A DNA stretch of 64,000 nt from Adhaeribacter rhizoryzae (lineage in GTDB: Bacteria; Bacteroidota; Bacteroidia; Cytophagales; Hymenobacteraceae): positions 496,001 through 560,000 of the forward strand of contig NZ_VWSF01000001.1 in NCBI RefSeq assembly GCF_008629685.1, read 5' to 3'. The notes beneath the pieces are model-generated. The model was not told where the DNA came from. It worked only from the letters and a program-made list of their open reading frames with translations, and made no database searches. A program made the translations under genes and the position numbers. Shown here one piece after another: positions 50,195 to 59,652 of this stretch (the stretch's first letter is position 1; each line of letters opens with the position of its first letter).

Positions 50195-50713
50195 GTGTTC
50201 CTGAAATCTGATTTGTTATACCTGCGGGCATTGGAAAGTACAGATTTGGAATTTTTGTACCAACTGGAAAATAATACGGCCGTTTGGCGGGTTAGTAATA
50301 CCGTTGCACCCTATTCAAAAGAAGTACTGCAATTATATCTGGAACAAGCCACTGCCGATATTTATAGCACCAAGCAATTACGGTTAATGATTTGCACGCT
50401 GGCTCACCAGCCAGTAGGTGTAATTGATTTGTATGATTTCGAACCTTTACATGCCCGCGCTGGGGTGGGCATAGTAATAGCCGAGGATTACCGGAAGCAA
50501 CAATATGCTTTTGAGGCTTTAACTTTATTGCAGCATTATTGCCAAAATTACCTGCTGCTGCACCAGGTTTACTGCACTATAGCCATCTCGAATGCGGCCA
50601 GTTTAAAATTATTTCAAAACGCTGGTTTTACTGCCATAGGTTTGCGCAAGCAATGGATAAAAATTCCTGCGGGCTGGGAAGATGTGCTGGAGTTTCAGAA
50701 AATATTAGAATAA
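50195..50713 (+). CDS. GNAT family N-acetyltransferase (RimJ/RimL-like)
   Basis: 172 residues from GTG 50195. The acetyl-CoA motif region is AGVGIVIAEDYRKQQYAFEALTLL and the later NAASLKLFQNAGFTAIGLRKQWI is the usual C-terminal GNAT part. LRALESTDLEFLYQLENN at the N terminus matches the RimJ/RimL-type group that acetylates protein N termini or small amines. Substrate unknown. It stands alone between the 47-bp element and a long spacer. Confidence 0.85.
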   Translation: MFLKSDLLYLRALESTDLEFLYQLENNTAVWRVSNTVAPYSKEVLQLYLEQATADIYSTKQLRLMICTLAHQPVGVIDLYDFEPLHARAGVGIVIAEDYRKQQYAFEALTLLQHYCQNYLLLHQVYCTIAISNAASLKLFQNAGFTAIGLRKQWIKIPAGWEDVLEFQKILE

Positions 50714-51178
50714 CAGCCAAATTTAATATTTGTATTTTTAAGAGGTCTATAAGGTGCAATGTTGTACTATATGCTTGTTTATACAAATGAGTATAATAAT
50801 TAATTAAAAATTAATACTACAAAGCTGCTCCAGTCCTCATTAAAAATATTATAATCCTATTTTATCCGGAATAGCTGATTTAATCATCTTTTCATGAGTT
50901 ACAAATTCGTTTTATTAAGCATTTGAAATTCCCTTTTAACCTAATTTAACTAGTAGTATAAAAGTGATTTAGTATTAATACGTATGCTTTTTGGCTGATT
51001 TATACTGATATTTTTTAAAAATACAAGTAATATTTTGTTTTTCTAACAGCCTTTTTCCAGAATTTCCGTACAATCCTTCTGTAAGCAAAACCTAACCTGC
51101 CTAACTGGTTTTCGTTACATTTTTATCCTTAAAAATTATAAAAAATTAATTTAAGGTTTTAACAACTGTGATATTACT
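50714..51178. other. Long AT-rich intergenic region
   Basis: 465 nt without a coding frame, RNA gene or convincing terminator. Several short A/T palindromes occur (for example around 50797-50815), as expected from base composition. It probably carries the promoter of the carbohydrate locus, but no TAnnTTTG box was found near 51179. Confidence 0.5.
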
Positions 51179-52435
51179 ATGCTAAAAAGTGACCACGACA
51201 ACACGGCCAAAAACGCTGATTTAACAACTGATTTATTAATGGAAGATTCCGTAACCTTAAAAAAAGAATTGGACCCGAAAAAGCCGGCAACAAATATAAA
51301 TAGCTTTCTAGCCGACATGCCAAATATTATCTGCATGTCGCATTTACGGTGGGACTTTGTTTTTCAGCGCCCCCAGCACTTGTTAACCCGTTTTGCCCAG
51401 CATACTAACTTATATTATTTTGAAGAACCTTTGTTCTATGATGGTGCCCAGCCGCGCTTAGATGTAACTACCCGCGAGGGTGGTAATATAAATATTGTAG
51501 TAGCGCATTTACCTAATGGTTTAACTCCCCAGGAATCGGATGCGAAGCAAATAGAATTAATAGATCAGTTTTTGGCTGAGCATAATTTAGGCCGCTTTAT
51601 TTTCTGGTACTACACGCCCATGGCTTTAGAAATTACGCGCCATCTGCAGCCCGAACTTACTGTTTTCGATTGCATGGATGAGCTGTCGGCGTTTAAAGGT
51701 GCACCGCCGCGCCTGCGCGAACTCGAAGCCGAAATGTTTAAAAAAGCCGATTTGGTATTTACCGGCGGACAGAGCATTTACGAGTCTAAGAAAAACCAGC
51801 ATCCGGATGTTTATGCTTTCCCGAGCAGCATTGATAAGGCCCATTTTGCCCAAGGTCGGGAAGCGTTAGTTGAACCAGCAGATCAGGCAAATATTCCGCA
51901 CCCACGTTTTGGTTTTTACGGCGTGGTAGACGAACGCTTTGATATTGAACTATTACGCAGCATGGCTGCTTTGCGGCCCGACTGGCATTTTGTAATTATT
52001 GGTCCGGTGGTAAAAATAGATCCCGCCGATTTACCTGCTGCCGAAAATATTCATTACCTGGGCGGTAAAAACTATAAAGAACTGCCAATTTATTTAGGCG
52101 GCTGGGATGTGGCTTTGCTGCCTTTTGCCCGCAACGAATCTACGAAATACATTAGCCCAACCAAAACACCGGAATATTTAGCCGCCGGCAAACCCGTAGT
52201 ATCTACCTCCATAACCGATGTTATTCGGCCTTATGGTGAGTTGGGCCTGGTGCATATTGCCGATACTCCCGAAGATTTTGTAGCAGCTATTGAGAAAGCC
52301 TTAGCCCAACGCGAAGATGCCGAATGGAAAGCAAAAACAGATGAGTTCCTGTCGGGAATATCCTGGGATATAACCTGGCAAAATATGGTGGGCTTAATGC
52401 AAATTGCTGTTACCGAAAAGAAAAGCGCATCTTAA
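51179..52435 (+). CDS. Glycosyltransferase (GT4-like)
   Basis: 418 residues. The N-terminal 45 residues are polar and poorly conserved, and alternative ATGs occur at codons 21 and 47. The core starts NIICMSHLRWDFVFQRPQHLLTRFA, typical of a group of GT4-like transferases. The C-terminal Rossmann half has RFGFYGVVDERFDIELL, NIHYLGGKNYKELP and the nucleotide-sugar segment NESTKYISPTKTPEYLAAGKPVVST, containing the E-x7-E-like pattern. No membrane helix, so cytoplasmic. It is 64 nt before glf, suggesting a role in adding galactofuranose or another sugar to a surface glycan; this is inference. Confidence 0.85.
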   Translation: MLKSDHDNTAKNADLTTDLLMEDSVTLKKELDPKKPATNINSFLADMPNIICMSHLRWDFVFQRPQHLLTRFAQHTNLYYFEEPLFYDGAQPRLDVTTREGGNINIVVAHLPNGLTPQESDAKQIELIDQFLAEHNLGRFIFWYYTPMALEITRHLQPELTVFDCMDELSAFKGAPPRLRELEAEMFKKADLVFTGGQSIYESKKNQHPDVYAFPSSIDKAHFAQGREALVEPADQANIPHPRFGFYGVVDERFDIELLRSMAALRPDWHFVIIGPVVKIDPADLPAAENIHYLGGKNYKELPIYLGGWDVALLPFARNESTKYISPTKTPEYLAAGKPVVSTSITDVIRPYGELGLVHIADTPEDFVAAIEKALAQREDAEWKAKTDEFLSGISWDITWQNMVGLMQIAVTEKKSAS

Positions 52436-52499
52436 AAAGCTTCTTTCGGTATAAATCTTAATAAGAAACGTAAAATATAACTTCATAATAACAAATAAT

Positions 52500-53693
52500 A
52501 TGTTTGACTATCTAATCGTCGGAGCTGGTTTTGCCGGTAGCGTGTTGGCAGAGCGTCTTGCCACCAGATCAAATAAAAAAGTGCTTATCATAGACAAACG
52601 TTCGCATATTGCGGGTAACGCCTATGATCATTTTAACGAAGAAGGCATTCTGGTTCACAAATATGGTCCGCATATTTTTCATACCAACTCCAAAGATGTC
52701 TTCGATTACCTGAGCCAATTTACCGAGTGGCGCTCTTACGAGCACCGGGTACTCGCCAGTGTAGATGGCCAGTTAGTTCCTATTCCGATTAACCTCGATA
52801 CCATTAATAAACTGTATGGTTTAAATTTAACGTCTTTTGAGCTCGAAGATTGGTTCGAATCGGTAGCCGAATCGGTACCGGTTATTAAAACATCCGAAGA
52901 CGTAGTAGTAAGTAAAGTAGGCCGGGAATTATACGAAAAATTCTTCCGGAACTATACCCGCAAGCAGTGGGGCATGGACCCATCGGAGTTAGATAAATCA
53001 GTTACCTCGCGCGTACCAACCCGTACCAACCGCGATGGCCGTTATTTTACCGATTCTTATCAGGCGATGCCGTTGCACGGGTTTACAAAGATGTTTGAAA
53101 ACATGCTGTCGCACCCAAATATTAAAATAATGCTTAATACCGATTATAAAGAGATTATGGATATAATCCCTTATAAAGAAATGATCTTTACGGGTCCGGT
53201 AGATGAATATTTTGATTATAAATTTGGCAAGCTGCCTTACCGGTCTTTGGAGTTTAAGCACGAAACCCTGAATACCGAAACCTTCCTGCCAACTGCCGTG
53301 GTAAATTACCCGAACGAGCAGCCTTATACCCGTATTACCGAGTTTAAATATTTAACCGGTCAGAAACATCCGAAAACCAGCGTGGTATACGAATATCCGC
53401 AAGCCGATGGCGACCCGTATTACCCCGTGCCACGGCCCGAAAATGCTGAGCTCTACAATAAATATAAAAAGCTGGCCGACCAAACGCCCGGTGTGCATTT
53501 TGTAGGCCGTTTGGCAACGTACAAATATTATAACATGGACCAGGTAGTGGCCCAAGCTTTAACCCTTTACAAAAAAATAACTGAAAAGGTAGAAGAAGAC
53601 AAGACAATTGCCGAGATCGAAAAGATCGTTATTAAAGGCAAGTCGTCGCTAAACGGATCTTCCATCAAAATCAGTCCGAATGGAGCACATTAG
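52500..53693 (+). CDS. glf: UDP-galactopyranose mutase
   Basis: 397 residues. Glf is a flavoenzyme converting UDP-galactopyranose to UDP-galactofuranose. FAD-binding N terminus DYLIVGAGFAGSVLAERLA, then HIAGNAYDHFNEEGILVHKYGPHIFHTN, the family signature near the flavin; YTRKQWGMDPSEL and RDGRYFTDSYQAMPLHGFTKMF are also typical, as is the C-terminal GRLATYKYYNMDQVVAQAL. The gene overlaps the next one by 14 nt. Galactofuranose use points to a cell-surface polysaccharide or glycolipid. Confidence 0.96.
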   Translation: MFDYLIVGAGFAGSVLAERLATRSNKKVLIIDKRSHIAGNAYDHFNEEGILVHKYGPHIFHTNSKDVFDYLSQFTEWRSYEHRVLASVDGQLVPIPINLDTINKLYGLNLTSFELEDWFESVAESVPVIKTSEDVVVSKVGRELYEKFFRNYTRKQWGMDPSELDKSVTSRVPTRTNRDGRYFTDSYQAMPLHGFTKMFENMLSHPNIKIMLNTDYKEIMDIIPYKEMIFTGPVDEYFDYKFGKLPYRSLEFKHETLNTETFLPTAVVNYPNEQPYTRITEFKYLTGQKHPKTSVVYEYPQADGDPYYPVPRPENAELYNKYKKLADQTPGVHFVGRLATYKYYNMDQVVAQALTLYKKITEKVEEDKTIAEIEKIVIKGKSSLNGSSIKISPNGAH

Positions 53694-55938
53694 TCTTTGG
53701 GGCGGGATTGAATGCAGTCATAATAGGGTAGGAGACCAATATTTCGACCAAATTAGCCGCAATGGCCATTTAAGTCGGATTTCCGATTTAGATTTATTTG
53801 CGGAGCTTGGCATAAAAAAACTCCGTTATCCAATTCTTTGGGAGCACATTGCGCCCCAAAGTTTAGATAACCCGGATTGGCGTTGGACAGATGAGCGTTT
53901 ATCTCGTTTAAAGGAACTGAATATAGAACCCATTGCCGGCCTGGTGCATCATGGCAGCGGACCGGCTTATACTAGCCTGGTAGACCCAAATTTTGCGGAA
54001 GGCTTAGCAATATTTGCCGGCAAAGTGGCGGAGCGTTACCCCTGGTTAGAATATTATACACCCGTAAACGAGCCGGTAACCACGGCTCGTTTCAGCGGGT
54101 TGTATGGCTTTTGGTATCCGCACGGTAAAAGCGATGCGCAGTTTGTAAGAGCCTTGTATAACCAGTTGCAGGGCACCCGGCTGGCCATGAAAGCTATCCG
54201 GCAAGTAAACCCATCGGCCAAACTCGTACAAACCGAAGATTTGGGCTATACCCAAAGTACCCCGCTATTAGCTTATCAGGCCAATTTCGATAATGCCCGT
54301 CGCTGGCTTTCTTTCGATATATTGTGTGGTAAAGTCACGCCAGATCATTTCCTGTGGCAATATTTAACAGCATCGGGCCTCACAGAAGCCGAATTAAGCT
54401 CATTTGTGGATGACCCCTTGCCACCCGATATAATGGGCATAAACCATTATATTACCAGCGAACGCTACCTGGACGAACATTTAATTGCTTACCCGCTGCA
54501 CACCCACGGCTCTAACGGCAAACACCGCTTTGCCGATGTTGAAACCGTACGGGTATTGGGCGTGGATCGCATAGGCATTAAAGGTTTGTTGCAGGAAACC
54601 TGGGAGCGGTATAACCTGCCCATAAGTGTTACCGAAGCCCATATTTGTTGCACCCGCGAAGAGCAAATGCGGTGGTTTAAATATATCTGGGATGCCGCCG
54701 ATGCCTTAAAAGCCGAAGGGGTAAAGATAGAAGCCGTTACGGCCTGGGCATTACTGGGCTCTTTTGATTGGGATAGCTTACTTACCCAACAACGGAACCA
54801 TTACGAAAATGGTGTATTCGATTTAAGAGGCGAAAAGCCCCGGCCTACCGCTATGGTAGAAATGCTGCGTAACCTGGCACAAACCGGCAAATATTACCAT
54901 CCGGTTTTAGAAAGCAAAGGCTGGTGGGATAGGGAAGAGCGCTATGAATACAAGCATAAAAAAGTTTATATCAGCCGGCCCAAACACCAAATGGTAAATC
55001 ATAAAAATATTGCTCCGGTATTAATAACCGGCCAAACCGGCACTTTGGGGCGGGCATTTGCCCGGATATGCAAAAACCGGGGTTTAGCTTATCAGCTACT
55101 AAGCCGGCAAGACCTGGATATTTCCGATGCGCAATCGGTAGCGCGGGCAATTGCTACTTATAAGCCCTGGGCCATTATTAATACCGCTGGTTACGTACGG
55201 GTAGATGAAGCCGAAAGCGATTCTGACCGCTGTTACTGCGAAAATTCCGATGGCCCGGCCATTCTGGCAGAAAAATGTAAAGCCCATAATATTAAGCTGC
55301 TTACCTTTTCTTCTGATTTGGTATTTGATGGAGAAAAAACCGGCGCTTACACCGAAGAAGATTTGCCCGCGCCTCGCAATGTATATGGCAGCAGTAAGTT
55401 TCTAGCCGAACAGAAAGTTTTACAAATATTGCCTATGGCCTTAGTGGTAAGAACGAGCGCTTTTTTTGGCATTTGGGATAAGCATAATTTTATTTATCAT
55501 GCGTTACATGCCTTTGTGTCAGGTAATGTATTTACCGCCGCGAAAGATGTTGCTATAACGCCAACCTATGTGCCCGACCTGGTAAATGTTGCGCTGGATT
55601 TGCTGATTGATGATGCCCAAGGAATCTGGCACCTGGCTAATAAAGGTGTTTATACCTGGGCAGAATTGGCCCGGCAGGCGGCGGCTATAGCCAAACTAGA
55701 TAATATTAATCTGCAGGAAATAAACGTAGCCGAAATGCATTTACCAGCTTACCGGCCATTAAATACAGCATTAACCAGTATAAAAGCCGATTTAATGCCT
55801 ACTGTAGAAGATGCCTTATACCGGTGTGTGCAGGAAATTATGATGCAAATGCAGCAGGAAAATATTAATGCCGAAAAACTAAAAGAAGCTGAAAACAACA
55901 TTAATATTTTTAGAACCAGCAGTACCGGAACCGATTAA
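53680..55938 (+). CDS. GH1-like / RmlD-like fusion protein
   Basis: 752 residues in two parts. Residues 1-405 resemble family 1 glycoside hydrolases: TPVNEP (127-132) has the acid/base E131, and SVTEAH (316-321) stands where TENG has the nucleophile, E319 being kept. Residues 445-735 resemble RmlD-type dTDP-4-dehydrorhamnose reductase: VLITGQTGTLGRAF with G451, G454, G457, NTAGYVRVDEAE (501-512), SSDLVFDG (544-551) and the catalytic YGSSK (Y569, K573). The start overlaps glf. No signal peptide, so the hydrolase-like part is cytoplasmic and may not be a classical glucosidase. Role in sugar-nucleotide or surface-glycan metabolism is inferred from context. Confidence 0.88.
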   Translation: MEHISLWGGIECSHNRVGDQYFDQISRNGHLSRISDLDLFAELGIKKLRYPILWEHIAPQSLDNPDWRWTDERLSRLKELNIEPIAGLVHHGSGPAYTSLVDPNFAEGLAIFAGKVAERYPWLEYYTPVNEPVTTARFSGLYGFWYPHGKSDAQFVRALYNQLQGTRLAMKAIRQVNPSAKLVQTEDLGYTQSTPLLAYQANFDNARRWLSFDILCGKVTPDHFLWQYLTASGLTEAELSSFVDDPLPPDIMGINHYITSERYLDEHLIAYPLHTHGSNGKHRFADVETVRVLGVDRIGIKGLLQETWERYNLPISVTEAHICCTREEQMRWFKYIWDAADALKAEGVKIEAVTAWALLGSFDWDSLLTQQRNHYENGVFDLRGEKPRPTAMVEMLRNLAQTGKYYHPVLESKGWWDREERYEYKHKKVYISRPKHQMVNHKNIAPVLITGQTGTLGRAFARICKNRGLAYQLLSRQDLDISDAQSVARAIATYKPWAIINTAGYVRVDEAESDSDRCYCENSDGPAILAEKCKAHNIKLLTFSSDLVFDGEKTGAYTEEDLPAPRNVYGSSKFLAEQKVLQILPMALVVRTSAFFGIWDKHNFIYHALHAFVSGNVFTAAKDVAITPTYVPDLVNVALDLLIDDAQGIWHLANKGVYTWAELARQAAAIAKLDNINLQEINVAEMHLPAYRPLNTALTSIKADLMPTVEDALYRCVQEIMMQMQQENINAEKLKEAENNINIFRTSSTGTD

Positions 55939-55962
55939 ATAAAGCTTTAAGCAACCCCAAGC

Positions 55963-56009
55963 GCCGGGTACAGGTAAATAATATTTACTTGTGCCCGGCT
56001 TTGTTTTTC
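55963..56009 (+). terminator. Terminator after the carbohydrate locus
   Basis: A 17-bp stem with two G-T pairs (55963-55979 with 55983-55999, 3-nt loop) is followed by TTTGTTTTT. Strong intrinsic terminator. Confidence 0.92.
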
Positions 56010-56224
56010 AGGAATATTTGGCAGAAAAATAGCCAGAACCGGTAATAAATATTTAAGGTATAATCTTTGCCAAAGCTATGGAATTCATTTTTATTCCTTA
56101 TCGTTTATATATATGGCTGTATAAAAAGATAAGTTTTGGGTTTATAATAGTTCTAAACTTATCTAACTTATTAATGCATACCTTGTTTTACCCGGTATTC
56201 TTACGAATATTCGGAAAAACAATT
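56010..56224. other. Intergenic region before secA
   Basis: AT-rich spacer after the carbohydrate-locus terminator. Nothing recognised besides the TAnnTTTG box at its 3' edge. Confidence 0.5.
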
Positions 56225-56232
56225 TAATTTTG
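56225..56232 (+). promoter_or_regulatory. Possible -7 element of secA
   Basis: TAATTTTG, 33 nt before the secA start codon. A TTG exists upstream but at too long a distance, so this promoter is only half supported. Confidence 0.5.
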
Positions 56233-56265
56233 ACGATTACTGTTAATTTCTAAAGTAGATACGAA

Positions 56266-59200
56266 ATGTTCGATTTTATCGGAAAAACGATTGCCAAAGT
56301 GTTCGGAACCAAATCTGAACGCGATATTAAAGAGATTGCCCCTTACGTTGGCTTAATAAATGAAGAATATAAAAAATTAGCTTCCCTTTCTGATGGCGAA
56401 TTACGGAACCGTACGGCAGAAGTAAAAGCCATTATAGACGAGCGGTTGCAAAATATAGATACTAAAATACAAGCGCTGCACCAGAAAGTAGCCGATGAGC
56501 CAAATCTGGATATTATGCAGAAGGAAGCGGTTTTTAACGAAATTGACGAGTTAGAGAAAACCCGCAACAAAGACCTGGAGACCGTATTAATGGAAGTATT
56601 GCCCCAGGCCTTTGCCATTGTAAAAGAAACTGCGCGCCGGTTTAAAGAAAACAAACAATTAGTAGTACCCGCTACCGAATTAGATCGGCAATTAGCTGCC
56701 CGCAAACCAAACGTAGAAATAAACGGCGACGAGGCTATCTGGCACAACAAATGGCTGGCGGCCGGCAGCGAAGTTACCTGGGATATGCTGCATTACGATG
56801 TGCAGTTAATTGGTGGTATTGTATTGCACCAGGGTAAAATTGCCGAGATGGCGACCGGTGAAGGTAAAACGTTGGTGGCAACCCTGCCGGCTTTCCTAAA
56901 TGCCCTGGCCAAACGCGGCGTACACGTGGTAACCGTAAACGACTACCTGGCTAAGCGTGACTCCGAGTGGATGGCGCCTTTGTTCGAGTTCCACGGCCTC
57001 ACCATTGACTGTATAGATAAACACCAGCCCAATACCGATGCCCGCCGCCGGGCTTACCAGTCTGATATTACCTACGGTACCAACAACGAATTTGGCTTCG
57101 ATTATTTGCGCGATAATATGTCGCGGAATACCGATGAACTGGTACAGCGCAAGCACCATTTTGCGATGGTAGATGAGGTAGACTCCGTGTTAATTGATGA
57201 TGCCCGTACCCCCTTGATTATTTCGGGACCCGTACCGCGCGGCGATGAACACGAATTTTACGTGCTGAAACCGCGTATATCAGTGTTGGTTGATGCCCAA
57301 CGTAAACTAGTTGGTAACTTATTAGTAGAAGCCAAGCGACTGATTAAAGAAGGTAACGAAAAAGATGGCGGTCTGGCTTTGTTCCGGGCTTACCGGGGTT
57401 TACCTAAAAACAAGCCTTTAATTAAATTCCTGAGCGAAACCGGTATGCGTACCATTCTGCAAAAAACCGAGAATTTTTACCTGCAGGATAATGCCCGCCA
57501 AATGCCCGAAGCCGATGAACCACTTTACTTTACCATCGACGAAAAGCATAACAATATTGAACTGACCGAAAAAGGGGTTGATATGATTACCGGTCAGGGA
57601 GAAGATCCGCAGTTCTTTATAATGCCGGATTTGGGCAGCGAACTGGCCGCAATTGAGAATAATTCGGAAGCATCGCACGAAGAAAAATTGCACCGGAAAG
57701 AAAAATTAATGAACGACTTTGCCGAAAAGTCGCAGCGGATTCATACGGTAAACCAATTATTAAAAGCTTATACGTTGTTTGAAAAGGATGTTGAATATAT
57801 CCTGACCGAAGACAAGAAAGTAAAAATTGTAGACGAACAAACCGGCCGCGTAATGGAAGGTCGCCGGTACTCCGATGGCTTGCACCAAGCCATTGAGGCC
57901 AAAGAAAACGTGAAGGTAGAAGATGCTACCCAAACCTACGCCACGGTAACCTTGCAGAATTATTTCCGGATGTACCACAAACTTTGCGGTATGACCGGTA
58001 CGGCCGAAACCGAAGCCGGTGAGTTCTGGGAAATTTATAAACTGGATGTAGTTGTAATCCCGACTAACCGGGTAGCCCAGCGCGCCGACCAACACGATAA
58101 AGTTTACAAAACCGTACGCGAGAAATTTAATGCGGTAGCCGAAGAAATTGTAGAATTAACCAAAGCCGGTCGTCCGGTGCTGGTAGGTACTACTTCGGTT
58201 GAAATATCGGAACTGGTAAGCCGAATGCTGCAAATGCGTAAAATTCCGCACCAGGTATTAAATGCCAAGCAACACCAGCGTGAGGCCGAAATTGTAGCTG
58301 AAGCCGGTAAACCATCTACCGTAACCATTGCTACCAACATGGCTGGCCGGGGAACGGATATTAAACTTACACCCGAATCGAAAGCGGCCGGTGGGTTGGC
58401 CATTATTGGTACCGAGCGCCACGAGTCTCGCCGCGTAGACCGCCAGTTGCGGGGTCGGGCGGGCCGCCAGGGTGACCCGGGTTCTTCGCAGTTCTTCGTG
58501 AGTTTGGAAGATAACCTCATGCGTTTGTTTGGCTCTGACCGGATTGCCCGCCTTATGGACCGGATGGGCTTAGAGGAAGGCGAAGTAATTCAGCATTCTA
58601 TGATTTCGAACTCGATTGAACGGGCACAGAAAAAAGTAGAAGAAAATAACTTTGGTACCCGGAAACGGTTGCTGGAGTACGACGACGTAATGAATGCCCA
58701 GCGGGAAGTAGTTTACCGCCGCCGCCGGAACGCTTTGTACGGCGAACGTTTGCAACTCGATATCTGGAACATGATTTACGATACCTCCGAAGATATTGCC
58801 CTGAACCACAAAGGCAGCGGCGACTACGAAGACTTTAAACTGAATATTATCCGGGTGTTTGGTTTCGACAGCGAGATTACGGCCGATGAAATGCAGCGCC
58901 TGCAGCCGGAGCAACTGACCGAACGTTTGTATCAGGAGGCTCTGACTTATTATTTAGATCGGACCAAAAATATTTCTGAGCATTCGTACCCGATTATTTC
59001 GGATATATTCCTGAACCGGGGCGCTTTAATTCAGAATGTAGCTGTGCCGTTTTCAGATGGTCGCCGGCAGTTAACCGTTGTTGCTGATTTAAAGAAAGCA
59101 TACGAAACGCATTCGCAGGAATTAATCCGGGAGATGGAAAAAATTATAGCGCTGGCTACTATTGATACTGCCTGGACGCAGCACTTGCGCGAAATGGACG

Positions 59201-59652
59201 ACCTGAAACAATCGGTGCAAAATGCCGTTTACGAGCAAAAAGACCCGCTGTTGATTTACAAATTCGAATCGTTTGAGCTGTTTAAGCGCATGATTGGTAA
59301 AGTAAACGAAGAAACTGTATCTTTCCTTTTCCGGGCCGATATTCCGGTGCAGGAACGCGAAGAAGTGCAGGAAGTACGCGAAGCGCGTCCGAAGCCACAG
59401 CCAAAAGCGCCGGCTTTAAAATTAGAAAAAGAAGAAGCACATTCGGGCCTGGATGGTGGCAGTAACAACATACCAAGTATGCCGCCAGCAGCAGAACCCG
59501 AGAAACACATTCCGGTACGGGCGCACAAAGTTGCTAACCGGAACGATAAAGTAAGTGTTCGGTACAACGATGGTCGGGTTGTACGAGATGTGAAGTTTAA
59601 GAACGTAGAACAAGATGTGACCAATAATCGTTGTGTGATTATTGAAGACTAA
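56266..59652 (+). CDS. secA: Protein translocase ATPase SecA (long Bacteroidota form)
   Basis: 1128 residues, far above the 901 of E. coli. SecA drives preproteins through SecYEG. Walker A MATGEGKTL is at 195-203 and the DEVD of motif II at 303-306. Further parts are VTVNDYLAKRDSEWM, GRRYSDGLHQAIEAKENV, GTTSVEISE, TNMAGRGTDIKL and GRAGRQGDPGSSQFF. The extra length comes from insertions between conserved blocks and a longer C-terminal region. The C terminus lacks the cysteine-rich SecB-binding zinc motif and instead ends NRNDKVSVRYNDGRVV...VIIED. Overlaps deoC by 11 nt. Confidence 0.97.
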   Translation: MFDFIGKTIAKVFGTKSERDIKEIAPYVGLINEEYKKLASLSDGELRNRTAEVKAIIDERLQNIDTKIQALHQKVADEPNLDIMQKEAVFNEIDELEKTRNKDLETVLMEVLPQAFAIVKETARRFKENKQLVVPATELDRQLAARKPNVEINGDEAIWHNKWLAAGSEVTWDMLHYDVQLIGGIVLHQGKIAEMATGEGKTLVATLPAFLNALAKRGVHVVTVNDYLAKRDSEWMAPLFEFHGLTIDCIDKHQPNTDARRRAYQSDITYGTNNEFGFDYLRDNMSRNTDELVQRKHHFAMVDEVDSVLIDDARTPLIISGPVPRGDEHEFYVLKPRISVLVDAQRKLVGNLLVEAKRLIKEGNEKDGGLALFRAYRGLPKNKPLIKFLSETGMRTILQKTENFYLQDNARQMPEADEPLYFTIDEKHNNIELTEKGVDMITGQGEDPQFFIMPDLGSELAAIENNSEASHEEKLHRKEKLMNDFAEKSQRIHTVNQLLKAYTLFEKDVEYILTEDKKVKIVDEQTGRVMEGRRYSDGLHQAIEAKENVKVEDATQTYATVTLQNYFRMYHKLCGMTGTAETEAGEFWEIYKLDVVVIPTNRVAQRADQHDKVYKTVREKFNAVAEEIVELTKAGRPVLVGTTSVEISELVSRMLQMRKIPHQVLNAKQHQREAEIVAEAGKPSTVTIATNMAGRGTDIKLTPESKAAGGLAIIGTERHESRRVDRQLRGRAGRQGDPGSSQFFVSLEDNLMRLFGSDRIARLMDRMGLEEGEVIQHSMISNSIERAQKKVEENNFGTRKRLLEYDDVMNAQREVVYRRRRNALYGERLQLDIWNMIYDTSEDIALNHKGSGDYEDFKLNIIRVFGFDSEITADEMQRLQPEQLTERLYQEALTYYLDRTKNISEHSYPIISDIFLNRGALIQNVAVPFSDGRRQLTVVADLKKAYETHSQELIREMEKIIALATIDTAWTQHLREMDDLKQSVQNAVYEQKDPLLIYKFESFELFKRMIGKVNEETVSFLFRADIPVQEREEVQEVREARPKPQPKAPALKLEKEEAHSGLDGGSNNIPSMPPAAEPEKHIPVRAHKVANRNDKVSVRYNDGRVVRDVKFKNVEQDVTNNRCVIIED

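Noticed and set aside
50797-50815. A/T palindrome in the long spacer
   Set aside because: Expected by chance in such AT-rich DNA and without a T tract or partner feature.
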